Both the position numbers and the translations under genes were made by a program. From Verrucomicrobiia bacterium (GTDB lineage Bacteria > Verrucomicrobiota > Verrucomicrobiia > Verrucomicrobiales > DEV007): a stretch of 64,000 bases of DNA. Location: positions 62,001-126,000 of the forward strand of contig JAUICH010000012.1 in assembly GCA_030427505.1 (NCBI GenBank), written 5' to 3'. Positions 42,007 through 50,732 of the stretch are shown here, piece by piece; position 1 is the first letter of the stretch, and the number at the start of each line of letters is the position of its first letter. The notes under the pieces are model-generated. The model was not told the DNA's origin and searched no databases. It saw only the letters and a program-made list of their open reading frames with translations.

Positions 42007-43410
42007 TCAACGGCCGTCCTTCCGGCCGCCAGATTCCATTTCGCCATAGTCATCCCCACTATCAAAGGTGGAGATGGTCTGGGTGACCAAGTCCTCTGAA
42101 ACCTTGGGACTCATGAAGCGCCGCAGTTCCGCCTCGAATCCGGGATAAGAAGTACGGATGCACTCGACGCCCTTCACCACGGTCTCGGCTGAGGCCAGCA
42201 AGCCCGCGATGGAGAAGGCCATGGCAATGCGGTGATCGCCCAGGCTCTCCAGCATGGCGCCTTTCAACTGCTTCACGCCTTCGATCTCCATGCCATCGAC
42301 AAACTCTTCCACCTGCACCCCCATCTGCCGAAGGTTATGGGCCACGGTATTGATGCGGTCGGACTCTTTGACCCGCAGCTCACTCGCGTCGCGGATGCTG
42401 GTACGGCCTTTGGCGCAAGCAGCGGCCACGGCCAGAATCGGGATCTCATCGATCACGTTCGGGATCTCGTCGCCAAAGATTTCGGTGCCGCGCAATTCGC
42501 TGCCGCGGACTTCGATAAATCCGGAAGGCTCGCCCTCTCCGTCATTCACGGTTTCGTTGATCTGCGCGCCCATGCGGAGCAGGATCTTCAACAGACCGGT
42601 GCGCGTCTTATTCAGGCCCACGTTGTGAATCAGGAGGTGTGAACCCGGCTGGGCCGCGGCGGCCACGATCCAGAAGGCGGCGCTAGAGATGTCTCCCGGC
42701 ACCACGAAGTCGCGCGACTCCGCCGGCAACTGCCCGCCCCAGGTGGAAATGCGGTTGCCTTCCTTCACGACTTTCAGCAGGAAGTAGCGAAGCATCTGCT
42801 CGGTGTGGTCCCGCGACACCGCCGGCTCTATCACCGTGGTCTTGCCGGAGGCAAATAGACCGGCCAGCAGAATAGCGCTTTTCACCTGAGCGCTGGCCAC
42901 GGGAAGTTCGTATTCCATGGCCTTGACCTCGTTCGTGCCGGTCACCTGAAGGGGGGCCGTCCGGGCCCGGCCCGTGGCCTTGAACTTCGCACCCATCAGG
43001 CCGAGGGGTTCGGTCACGCGGCCCATGGGCCGTCGGGAAAGGGATTCGTCGCCAGTCAGGTTGACCGTAAACGGCTGCCCCGCCAAGAGACCCGTCAGCA
43101 AGCGCATGGTGGTACCGGAGTTCCCACAATCGATGGGGCCGGAGGGTTCCTCGAACTTGCCGCGAACGCCGTGCACCCGCAGGCTCACCGGCCCGAATTC
43201 GTTCTCTTCCAAGACCTCGATCTTCACGCCCAGCGCCCGCATGGCGGACACGGTGGAAAGACAATCTTCGCTCGGCAAAAAACCCGTGATGTCACAGGGC
43301 CCGTTGGTCAGCGAAGCAAACATCACCGAACGGTGAGAGATACTCTTGTCCCCGGGCACCGTCACTTCAGCCGCAATCGGTTTGGCGCGTTTGACTTTGA
43401 ATTCAGCCAT
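42007..43410 (-). CDS. aroA: 3-phosphoshikimate 1-carboxyvinyltransferase (EPSP synthase)
   Basis: A 467-residue enzyme of the shikimate pathway that joins shikimate-3-phosphate with phosphoenolpyruvate. Near the N-terminus VPGDKSISHRSVMFASL is the PEP/shikimate-binding motif; DCGNSGTTMRLLTGLLAG, the signature RESDRI-type motif (here KESDRINTVA) and a catalytic DHRIAMAFSIAG are all present. The length is slightly over the usual 430, due to a C-terminal tail rich in Gly and Asp. It is 27 bp after tyrA. Confidence 0.96.
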   Translation of the reverse strand: MAEFKVKRAKPIAAEVTVPGDKSISHRSVMFASLTNGPCDITGFLPSEDCLSTVSAMRALGVKIEVLEENEFGPVSLRVHGVRGKFEEPSGPIDCGNSGTTMRLLTGLLAGQPFTVNLTGDESLSRRPMGRVTEPLGLMGAKFKATGRARTAPLQVTGTNEVKAMEYELPVASAQVKSAILLAGLFASGKTTVIEPAVSRDHTEQMLRYFLLKVVKEGNRISTWGGQLPAESRDFVVPGDISSAAFWIVAAAAQPGSHLLIHNVGLNKTRTGLLKILLRMGAQINETVNDGEGEPSGFIEVRGSELRGTEIFGDEIPNVIDEIPILAVAAACAKGRTSIRDASELRVKESDRINTVAHNLRQMGVQVEEFVDGMEIEGVKQLKGAMLESLGDHRIAMAFSIAGLLASAETVVKGVECIRTSYPGFEAELRRFMSPKVSEDLVTQTISTFDSGDDYGEMESGGRKDGR

Positions 43411-43437
43411 GTGGGAATTGGAAATTTTCGGAGGGGC

Positions 43438-44334
43438 TCAAAGCAATCGCCGCTTCTGGCGGGCATCCTCCAGGAAGCGGCGAAGTCCTTCATCGTCCAC
43501 ATCTCTTAAGAACGCAAGCACTTCGAAAAGTTTCCCCTGGTATATGTCCAGCATCTCCAGGAGGGCCTCCCGGTTTTCCAGCAAGATCTCGGTCCACATG
43601 GGCGGCGGACCGGCGGAAATCCGGGTGGAATCCCGTAAACCGCCCCCCGCAAAACGCGCCGTCTCCGGACCGCCATCCAGCGCCACGTTGGAAAGCAAAG
43701 CGGCCAGTAAATGTGGCATGTGACTGATGCGCGCGACCAACCGGTCATGCGCCGGGGCATCGATTCGCTCGGTCCAACACCCCAGGGCGCGCCAGAAAGC
43801 TTCCACCCGCACCACGGACCCATCTTCCGGCGCCACACCGGGCGTGATGAAGCAGGCGGCATTCACGAACAGATTCGCCTTGGCGTGCTCCATTCCCGTT
43901 TTCTCCGAACCGGCCATGGGGTGGCTGCCCACGAATGTATGGCCCGCGCCCTCGACAATGGGCGCGGTCTCTTCCATGACCATTCGCTTCACGCTGCCCA
44001 CGTCGGTCACGATGGCTCCAGGTCTCAACCCGGCTGTCACCATCTCTTCGGCCAGGCTTTTCATGACGCCCACCGGCGTAGCCAGGATGATGAGATCCGC
44101 TCCGCCAATGACTTCGGACAGAGAGCCAGACACCACGTCCGCCACGGCCCGCTGGGAAAGCTCTTCCACCACTTCCGCCCGGCGCGCCCACAACGTCACC
44201 CGCACCCCAGGAATGCGCTCGCGTAGCGCCAAGGCGACCGACCCTCCCAAGAGTCCGGGTCCAATGATGGCTACGCGCTCAAAATCCACGGTGAAGGCTT
44301 CGCTGAGAAAAGATAGAGCCGTTGCCGGTTCCAT
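43438..44334 (-). CDS. tyrA: Prephenate dehydrogenase
   Basis: A 298-residue NAD(P)-dependent dehydrogenase for tyrosine synthesis. The Rossmann motif is RVAIIGPGLLGGSVALAL, then DLIILATPVGVM, VTDVGSVK, and the substrate-binding FVGSHPMAGSEKTG. The ATG at 44334 is used; a GTG at 44289 immediately before the nucleotide-binding motif is another possibility. It is the first gene of the operon with aroA, cmk and plsC, joining aromatic amino acid synthesis with nucleotide and lipid genes. Confidence 0.93.
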   Translation of the reverse strand: MEPATALSFLSEAFTVDFERVAIIGPGLLGGSVALALRERIPGVRVTLWARRAEVVEELSQRAVADVVSGSLSEVIGGADLIILATPVGVMKSLAEEMVTAGLRPGAIVTDVGSVKRMVMEETAPIVEGAGHTFVGSHPMAGSEKTGMEHAKANLFVNAACFITPGVAPEDGSVVRVEAFWRALGCWTERIDAPAHDRLVARISHMPHLLAALLSNVALDGGPETARFAGGGLRDSTRISAGPPPMWTEILLENREALLEMLDIYQGKLFEVLAFLRDVDDEGLRRFLEDARQKRRLL

Positions 44335-44442
44335 GCGGCCGCACCTCAACCCCTTGCCTCAGGACCACGGAGCCTTTGCTTCGTGACTTGGGCTTTGTGA
44401 CGAATGGAGAAGGAAGGAGGCGCCCGGCCCGGCTCCCGGCGA

Positions 44443-45126
44443 TCAGGGAACCCGGAAATAGATCTTTTTACCCGGCGTGCGTGGGTCGTCGATTTCCACC
44501 GGAGTTCCCGGCGGGATGTCCCGGACGTCCACCTCGCCCAGGCCCGCGTACGGAGCTGGCAGAGTCACGAAACCCACCTTTCCGGGCACTGGAATACCCA
44601 GTGGATATTTAGTCACGTCCGCCGGTGGCTTACTCGCGGCACCGCCACCCGTATTGGTACCGCCCGCGTTGCCACTGCCACCGGATCTGGGCTTTTCAGA
44701 TTCACCCGCATTGCTGGCAGTACGGTTATCCGCCGGAGGAGTGGTACCGCCCGCGTTTGCCTGGGTATCCGGCATGGGAGTTTCTTCCGAACCGTCCGTG
44801 GCGCCGCCGGGGGCCCCGGCTTCGGGATTGGCGTTCGCCAACTGGTTGTCTCCGGACGCAGGCGGAAATTGCTCCTGCGGCGGACGATCCGGCCGCTGCC
44901 GCGCGGTTCTCTCTTCCCGCGGATCATACCCATAGCGGTTGGCGCCCCTCCGCTCCTGCGGGGGATCCATGGGAGCCACTTCCCCATTTTCCGTGCCGCC
45001 ATGTCCATAACGGTGGGGCGGACTCCAAATCGCTGCGTCATCGGGCGCGTATGGCGGCGGCGAGACACATGCACCCAACATCAAAAGGGCGCCCGCAAGG
45101 GCGAAAAAACCGATAGAGAGCTTCAT
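44443..45126 (-). CDS. Proline- and glycine-rich lipoprotein
   Basis: A 227-residue protein with a type II signal peptide (FFALAGALLMLGACVSPPP; lipidated Cys at about residue 20). Most of it is a disordered Pro/Gly/Asn-rich stretch. The last 55 residues are ordered (YPLGIPVPGKVGFVTLPAPY, then GEVDVRDIPPGTPVEIDDP) and end in KKIYFRVP, like a small beta domain found at the C-terminus of many Verrucomicrobiota lipoproteins. The role is unknown, perhaps an outer-membrane or peptidoglycan-associated component. Confidence 0.75.
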   Translation of the reverse strand: MKLSIGFFALAGALLMLGACVSPPPYAPDDAAIWSPPHRYGHGGTENGEVAPMDPPQERRGANRYGYDPREERTARQRPDRPPQEQFPPASGDNQLANANPEAGAPGGATDGSEETPMPDTQANAGGTTPPADNRTASNAGESEKPRSGGSGNAGGTNTGGGAASKPPADVTKYPLGIPVPGKVGFVTLPAPYAGLGEVDVRDIPPGTPVEIDDPRTPGKKIYFRVP

Positions 45127-45450
45127 TCGTTCGTGAGTTTCTTGTTTCAGTTGGCGCCTCAGATCTTTGTTGAAACCGTAAATCTAAGAAACCGAAGCTG
45201 TAATCTCAAGCGATATCTCATCACCAGTTCTTCCCGCCTGACAACCAGCTGCTTACGCATGGGCCCGCCACTCCCTCAGCCCGAAGAGGAAAGGCAGGTG
45301 CCGAGGATTGTCAGCCTGAGCATGCGGAGCATCCTAACGGAGAAAGAAAAGTTCGTCTTCTCCGTCCCCCCAGGAGCAACTCCCGGACAGCGTGACGCCC
45401 CAGACCGGAATTCCCGGACCACTTCCGCCGCCTTTGGCTCGACCTGAAGC
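45127..45450. other. Intergenic region between the lipoprotein and gspK genes
   Basis: These 324 bp hold the promoter of the lipoprotein gene near one end; the other 240 bp show no convincing gene or terminator hairpin. Confidence 0.45.
45181..45209 (-). promoter_or_regulatory. Putative promoter of the lipoprotein gene
   Basis: Reading leftward, TTGAGA (45209-45204) is followed after 17 bp by TAGATT (45186-45181), five and four matches to the sigma70 boxes, 55 bp before the ATG at 45126. Confidence 0.45.
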
Positions 45451-46404
45451 TCAAAACAGGTTTCCGCGCTCGTCCATCACCCGAAACACCACCAGCCGGC
45501 CTCCGTCCCGGCGCAATATCACCGTTCGCCGCAAGACGGCGTTTCCAGCTCGACCAGTGCTCTCAATTCTCTCCACCGGCTCCACAAAGCTCACCCGTAG
45601 CGGCACGCCGGGCTCCAGGCCGCTTTCTCCACCCAGGCTCAGTTCCAACGCCAGTTCTTCCAGGCTCCGGACCGGAATGTCATCCCGGGTATTCTCACGC
45701 CCGTCCGCGCCACGCCGGTACTTCACCAAACTCGCCGCCGCCTCCACGGAACACCCGCAAGCCATCGCGATCAGGTCCGCCTCCGCCTCGTTGACATCCA
45801 GCTTTCCACTGCTCCACACCGTGAAATAGTTTCGCCAGTCCGGCACCCGCGCCTCTACCTGCTCCATTCCCGCCACCAGCACCACCTCGTCCAGGGATTG
45901 AAACGGCCGGTTGAAAGGCAGTCCCGGCTGGCCCCGCCCCGCGTAGGTCCCGGCTTCGGCTCCGTTCAGCCGCTCCTGGCTGTCCGCATCCACCCAGTCC
46001 AGAAGCGCTCCCAGCAGCGCGTCCCCCTCCGCTGGGTCCAATCCCCATTTCGCAAAGAGTCTTTTCAGCACCACCCGGTCTTCCCGCAGAAGCAAGGTGT
46101 TAAGGTTAAACCGCGCTCCTTCGCTCAAGACCCGCGCCTCATACCCTTCACCGGTCTCCGCGTCTCTCCGCTGGAGGATCGGGTCCCACGGCTCCACCAG
46201 GGGGTTCGCCGCCAGGGCAATTCCCTTGTCCGCCTCCCGCTCCGCCGCCAGTAGCTCCTTTCGGCTCAGGATGGCGTCCACATCCGACCGCACCAGCAGC
46301 GCTCCGGTGAACACCGCAAATCCCAGCACCGCCACAACCCAGAAGACCGCGATGAGCGCTGAGCCATGCCGTTTGCTGTTTCCTCTGTGTGAGAGCGCGA
46401 TCAC
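45451..46404 (-). CDS. gspK: Type II secretion minor pseudopilin GspK-like
   Basis: A 317-residue protein with an N-terminal hydrophobic helix (SALIAVFWVVAVLGFAVFTG) and the large globular domain typical of GspK, which caps the pseudopilus tip. Recognisable parts are RFNLNTLLLRED, LGALLDWVDADSQERLNG and KLDVNEAEADLIAMACG, the latter resembling the helix-hairpin-helix-like region of the family. The usual prepilin Glu5 is not obvious after the cleavage region, which is also true of GspK. It is the last of five consecutive pseudopilin genes, 13 bp after gspJ. Confidence 0.8.
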   Translation of the reverse strand: MIALSHRGNSKRHGSALIAVFWVVAVLGFAVFTGALLVRSDVDAILSRKELLAAEREADKGIALAANPLVEPWDPILQRRDAETGEGYEARVLSEGARFNLNTLLLREDRVVLKRLFAKWGLDPAEGDALLGALLDWVDADSQERLNGAEAGTYAGRGQPGLPFNRPFQSLDEVVLVAGMEQVEARVPDWRNYFTVWSSGKLDVNEAEADLIAMACGCSVEAAASLVKYRRGADGRENTRDDIPVRSLEELALELSLGGESGLEPGVPLRVSFVEPVERIESTGRAGNAVLRRTVILRRDGGRLVVFRVMDERGNLF

Positions 46405-46417
46405 TCAAAAAGCTATC

Positions 46418-47167
46418 TTAAGATCCCGCCGGCGCGGAGGTACTTCCCATCCCCTCCAGCGTCCCGGACGATGCAGGCTGGCCGCCCGATTCCAACACCG
46501 GCATCGCCCCTGGAGCAATGGCTGGCGGCAGCCAAAACACATGCCGCCGCGGGGCTTCATCCGCGAACCCCAGAATCATCTCGACCATCCCCGGCCGTCC
46601 CCGGCCCGGCTCCCAACGGTTCACCCAGTTCCCCGCCGCGGCATCCCACAGCCGCAACTCAAAAACACCAACTTCGCTTAGCAGAGGCAGCACCGTCTCC
46701 GCTTCCCCGGCGCCATCGCCCCCTCCTCCGGCGCCGGCACGGATGCTCTCTTCGCCATAGTACCGCAGCCCCACCTCCAACAGGCCCTTTCCTCCCGCTT
46801 CCTCTTCCGCGTACAGCACCACCCGCCGCGCCCCTCCGGCCCCCGGCCCAAAGGCGAACGCCAGCGGATCTCCCTCCAGCTCCAGGTAGGTGTGGTAGCT
46901 CTCGTTGGCCGCCTCCTCCACCCGCAATGACAAGCGCCCCTGACCGGAATACCCCAGAAAATTCCGGCGGCACAGTTCCACAAAGGCCTGCCGCGTCATC
47001 TCCCTCTCCTGCCGCTGCCCCACCTCCGCGTTCAACTCAAAGGCCCCAGACGCCACCCCGAATACCCCCGCGATCACCCCCGCCGTCAGCGCCACGGCCA
47101 ACAACACTTCCAAGAGGGTGAAGCCCTCAGACCTGGCCCGGCTAACGTGTTTCCTCATTTCCTTCAT
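46418..47167 (-). CDS. gspJ: Type II secretion minor pseudopilin GspJ-like
   Basis: From the ATG at 47167, which overlaps the gspI stop in an ATGA, the product is 249 residues. The prepilin motif is GFTLLEVLLAVALTAGVIAG with the conserved Glu at +5. The rest is a beta-rich domain with a Gly-rich loop (GAGGGGDGAGEA). Order in the operon, the motif and the size support GspJ; sequence similarity to other pseudopilins is weak outside the N-terminus. Confidence 0.78.
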   Translation of the reverse strand: MKEMRKHVSRARSEGFTLLEVLLAVALTAGVIAGVFGVASGAFELNAEVGQRQEREMTRQAFVELCRRNFLGYSGQGRLSLRVEEAANESYHTYLELEGDPLAFAFGPGAGGARRVVLYAEEEAGGKGLLEVGLRYYGEESIRAGAGGGGDGAGEAETVLPLLSEVGVFELRLWDAAAGNWVNRWEPGRGRPGMVEMILGFADEAPRRHVFWLPPAIAPGAMPVLESGGQPASSGTLEGMGSTSAPAGS

Positions 47168-47586
47168 CCCCCGTACAAAAGTGAATACCGGTATGTCTCC
47201 GCTGCCACCACCTGTTCCAGCGCCCCATCCGTCCACGCCGCCTCCACCGACACGCGCAGCATGCCCGGCAGGGTGGCCCCGGCTTCGTTTTTCAACGTCA
47301 ACGGCTCCACACGCACCGTGTAGGTGACCCCCTTCTCGTCCGGCCCCGCCGTGGTCACCCCTGCCTGGATCCCCGGCGCCTTACTGCGTTCCTCCAGGTA
47401 GGAGCGGACCTGCTCAGCCACATAAGCCTCCATCCGCGCCTCCGCCGCGAGCACGCCAATGCGGTTCAACGCCACCGTCAGGGCAATCGCCACCAGGCTG
47501 AAGACGGCCATCGCCAGCAACACCTCCAGCAGCACAATGCCCCGGGTCTCCCTAACCGAACCACCCCTCTGGCTATCGTGTCTCAT
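47164..47586 (-). CDS. gspI: Type II secretion minor pseudopilin GspI-like
   Basis: A 140-residue protein whose ATG at 47586 overlaps the gspH stop by four bases. The prepilin segment is GIVLLEVLLAMAVFSLVAIA with Glu at +5, and the body is a short alpha/beta domain. GspI starts the minor pseudopilin tip complex with J and K. An upstream extension of 37 residues in the same frame has no homology and is rejected. Confidence 0.78.
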   Translation of the reverse strand: MRHDSQRGGSVRETRGIVLLEVLLAMAVFSLVAIALTVALNRIGVLAAEARMEAYVAEQVRSYLEERSKAPGIQAGVTTAGPDEKGVTYTVRVEPLTLKNEAGATLPGMLRVSVEAAWTDGALEQVVAAETYRYSLLYGG

Positions 47587-48086
47587 GGGGCCGCCTGAAT
47601 AGAACTGCGTTCGTCCGCCACCCCGCCGGTCAATGGATGAAAGTCCACCTCCACATACGAACCACCCCTCTCCAGCCGCAGGCTCAGCGGTTCGCAAAAC
47701 CCTCCCGGCTCAAACTCCCACCGGTACCCGCCCTTGCCAGGCTCCCGCCACTTCTCAGACCGCCACGGACGGACCAGCAGGCTTACCTCATCCGGCAGCG
47801 CATACTCGGCCGCGACCTCACCCCGGCCCAGGTCGCCAGCGGAATACCACCGCACCCCTCCTGGCTCTATCAAAAGCACCGATTCGCGCCCCAAAGACAC
47901 TGCCGACCGCTGGGCCTTCCGCGCCAGCGCCTGGATCTTCGCCATCGGCTCTTCCAGGCTCTTCTCTCCGAACACGCCACCCATATACGTGGCAGCCACG
48001 CCCAGCAGGATTCCAATGACCGCCAGCACCACCACCATTTCCAGGAGGGTGAATGCTCCTTTCGAATCACGGCAAATAGACTTCAC
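47583..48086 (-). CDS. gspH: Type II secretion minor pseudopilin GspH-like
   Basis: A 167-residue protein with the prepilin motif AFTLLEMVVVLAVIGILLGV and the usual GspH-type beta domain (SVLLIEPGGVRWYSAGD). It follows gspG by 12 bp and overlaps gspI by four bases, so all five pseudopilin genes appear to be one transcript. Confidence 0.8.
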   Translation of the reverse strand: MKSICRDSKGAFTLLEMVVVLAVIGILLGVAATYMGGVFGEKSLEEPMAKIQALARKAQRSAVSLGRESVLLIEPGGVRWYSAGDLGRGEVAAEYALPDEVSLLVRPWRSEKWREPGKGGYRWEFEPGGFCEPLSLRLERGGSYVEVDFHPLTGGVADERSSIQAAP

Positions 48087-48098
48087 CGGCGATGCTCC

Positions 48099-48530
48099 TC
48101 ACCAGTTCCCGACATCGTCTTCCGTCCCATCCTGCCCGTCCAGGCCCGCGGACCAGATATCGAAACCGTCCTGATTTATCTTGCCTGGAATCCGATAGCG
48201 GAACGGGTTGCCCCAGGGGTCGATCAAGGCCTTTGCCTCCATCTTCTGACTCCAGCGCTTTGGTTGCGGATTGCTGCCGGGCTTGGTCACCAGCGCCTCC
48301 AGCCCCTGTTGCTCCGTTGGAAAATGCTCTGCCTGAGTCTTGTACCGCACCAACGCGGTATCCAACTGGTTGATCATCGCCTCTGCCTGCTGCACATGCG
48401 CGTCCCCCAGCACATTCTTCATCAACCCCACCCCCATGCCCAGGATGATGGCTATGATGGCCAACACCATGACCATTTCCATCAGGGTAAAGGCCCGGGG
48501 CCGGCCCGGTCGGTTGGTGGAAAACATCAT
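48099..48530 (-). CDS. gspG: Type II secretion major pseudopilin GspG-like
   Basis: From the ATG at 48530 (MMFSTNRPGRPRAFTLMEMV) the product is 143 residues, the normal length. The N-terminal helix has Glu at +5, and the C-terminal domain carries the GspG signature DTALVRYKTQAEHFPTEQQG, then LIDPWGNPFRY and the calcium-site region FDIWSAGLDGQDGTEDDVGN. An upstream 59-residue extension is not credible. It is the first gene of the pseudopilin operon; the ATPase and inner-membrane genes are elsewhere. Confidence 0.92.
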   Translation of the reverse strand: MMFSTNRPGRPRAFTLMEMVMVLAIIAIILGMGVGLMKNVLGDAHVQQAEAMINQLDTALVRYKTQAEHFPTEQQGLEALVTKPGSNPQPKRWSQKMEAKALIDPWGNPFRYRIPGKINQDGFDIWSAGLDGQDGTEDDVGNW

Positions 48531-48741
48531 GGCTTGGAAGGCGCCTCCACCCTGCGAAAACGCGGTGAAGCAGGTAGTATGTTTCAGAAACAGGGGGAAA
48601 CGGTACGCGATTCCCCTCCCCCGGTCAACCGGAGCGCTCAGCTGAGACCAAACAGCAAACCATCTTGTCCACGCCCAAGAACCGGCCCGTTTCCCAACCA
48701 GTCCCAATACAACGCGGACCGCGCCGGAAACGCCGCATCTC

Positions 48742-50475
48742 TCACTTCTCTATCTTCATCGTCCGCACCACCCGCCGGTCCATAAGGTGAAAAGCAGCCC
48801 CATCAAAGAAGGTCCGCTCGAACTCGAACTCCACCGACTGCACCGGCTTGTCTCCCTGGTAAACCTCCAGGAGTGGCGCGCCGCCGTCTTCTTCGTCCTC
48901 CTCATCCACGCCATTGGTCCCGTGTCCCCGGCCGGGGAAAGCCAAGGCATGCGGTGGCGGGTGCATCACACGGAAAAACTTCACCCAGAAGCTGTCTTTC
49001 TGCTCCCGGTAGTTTTGGAACCAGCGCTGAATGAACTCATCCAATTCCCCGGACATCTTCTCACTGTATTGCTCTTTACCCCACTTATCGATCAATCGCC
49101 GCGCTTCTTCCGGCGTGTACGCTTTGCGAAACTCCCGCGCCGCTTCCTCGTCGTGGATGGCTCCATAGGTACGTGTCAGGATCTTATCGTCCCGCACCGT
49201 GAAGTGGAACTTCGACTGGATGAACAGGAAGTCGAAGGGCTCGAAAAAAAACGGCGTAATCAGTTCCCGCTCCCCCCCCTCTGTCACCGCCACCACGTTG
49301 TAGCGTTCGGACAGGCGGCTGTCCCACCAGCCCAGGGGGTTTGCGTTGTGAGAGTGCGCCGTCGCGATCACATACACCGCGGAGGCCGCCATCTGCCGCC
49401 AGCCAAAGACAAAGACGTCCCCCCGGCTCGGCCAGAGAAAGGCCGCCAGCAGCCCCACTTGCAGGAGATTCCAGTTCCAGAAGGTGTCCCCGGAGAAAAA
49501 CAGGATGCCCGCGTGGAGCAAGATGCGCCCCGCCGTGAAGGCCAGGAACACCGGCCGGCGCCAAAAGCTGATCACCAGGGCCATCTCCACCACGATGACG
49601 AAAGCCTTCAGCGGGACCTCCGCGAAGGACATGCTCTGATAGACCGACACCACCCCGGCCTGGTCCCAAAACACGTTCCACCCCAGCGTGAAGGCCGCGA
49701 TCATCATGTTCAGGGCCCGGTTCTCCAACAGCCACTCCATGGGCTTGGAACTGATGTCGAACTTCTCCTGCCCGGGTATCCAATAGTGGATGAACACCAC
49801 GGACACCACCGCCAGCACCACGGCGGGACGCGGGAACCATTTCCAGCGCCACAGCAACAGCGCGCCGTTCAGTGTCAGCAACGCGTCAACGATCAACTTC
49901 CGGTTGGTGTTCTCCGGATCCCCCAGCGGTACCCGCCATTGCCAGTATGAAATGGCCATCGCGATGGTGAACACCGGCAGCACCCCCGGAAAGCGAAAGC
50001 ACAACACTCCCAGTACCAGGATAATAAGCCGGTCCGCCAGGTGGGCGTGGCCCCAGTAAAAATTGTAGGGGTAAAACGCCGCCGTCCAGATACCGATGAA
50101 GATGAGCACCCACGCCGCGTAGTGAAAGCGCGTCCCGCAACCCAGGTCGCTCCAACGCACGCCTTTCAAATTGACTACAAAAATCGCCACCGCCGCCACG
50201 ACAAAGGCCCAAAAACCCAGCCGGTCCGCGCTTTTCGCCACCGCGGAAAACAGGAATAGCGGGTCTTCATAGTCCCCTGGGACAAAGCCGTCCTCCATCC
50301 AGCGAAAAGCGCGATACGCCACAAAGACCAGCCCCATGCCAAACAGCAGGTGCACCAGTCCCCGCCACCCAGAGGGGATGCCCGGATCTCCCGGAGGTTC
50401 GCTGATGGCCTCCGGCAACGGCCGGACCACGGGCGACTTCACGTTCTCGCTGACTGAATCGGTTCCTTTTTTCAT
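48742..50475 (-). CDS. Multi-pass membrane protein, possibly HTTM-related
   Basis: A 577-residue protein. Residues about 40-380 contain at least ten hydrophobic segments (LVHLLFGMGLVFVAYRAFRW, WAFVVAAVAIFVVN, AWVLIFIGIWTAAF and so on), then a soluble C-terminal region of about 190 residues with many charged helices (EEAAREFRKAYTPEEARRLI). The pattern of membrane segments and the Trp/His-rich motif YPYNFYWGHAHLADR recall HTTM (vitamin K-dependent carboxylase-like) proteins, but I could not match a catalytic motif. It is divergent from the DUF1549/1553 gene and upstream of gspG in the same direction. Confidence 0.6.
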   Translation of the reverse strand: MKKGTDSVSENVKSPVVRPLPEAISEPPGDPGIPSGWRGLVHLLFGMGLVFVAYRAFRWMEDGFVPGDYEDPLFLFSAVAKSADRLGFWAFVVAAVAIFVVNLKGVRWSDLGCGTRFHYAAWVLIFIGIWTAAFYPYNFYWGHAHLADRLIILVLGVLCFRFPGVLPVFTIAMAISYWQWRVPLGDPENTNRKLIVDALLTLNGALLLWRWKWFPRPAVVLAVVSVVFIHYWIPGQEKFDISSKPMEWLLENRALNMMIAAFTLGWNVFWDQAGVVSVYQSMSFAEVPLKAFVIVVEMALVISFWRRPVFLAFTAGRILLHAGILFFSGDTFWNWNLLQVGLLAAFLWPSRGDVFVFGWRQMAASAVYVIATAHSHNANPLGWWDSRLSERYNVVAVTEGGERELITPFFFEPFDFLFIQSKFHFTVRDDKILTRTYGAIHDEEAAREFRKAYTPEEARRLIDKWGKEQYSEKMSGELDEFIQRWFQNYREQKDSFWVKFFRVMHPPPHALAFPGRGHGTNGVDEEDEEDGGAPLLEVYQGDKPVQSVEFEFERTFFDGAAFHLMDRRVVRTMKIEK

Positions 50476-50732
50476 CCATTCACATCAAGAGAACCCCGCG
50501 CATCCCTGCTCTCCTTTAACGGAAATGCTCCTGAGCCGGAGTAAGAGAAACGCCTCGCCCCGATCTCGTTCAAACTCTAAGGTAAATCAAGCTAGCCTTC
50601 ACTCAGGATAAATTTCAACGCTTCCCCAGTACCGTTGTCCAATGACGGCTAGGAATTCCCCCCTTCCGCTCCCCACGGAGACAAGTCTCCTCACGGCTTG
50701 CCTCCGGAAACGAAAATTGAGACACTTTCCCG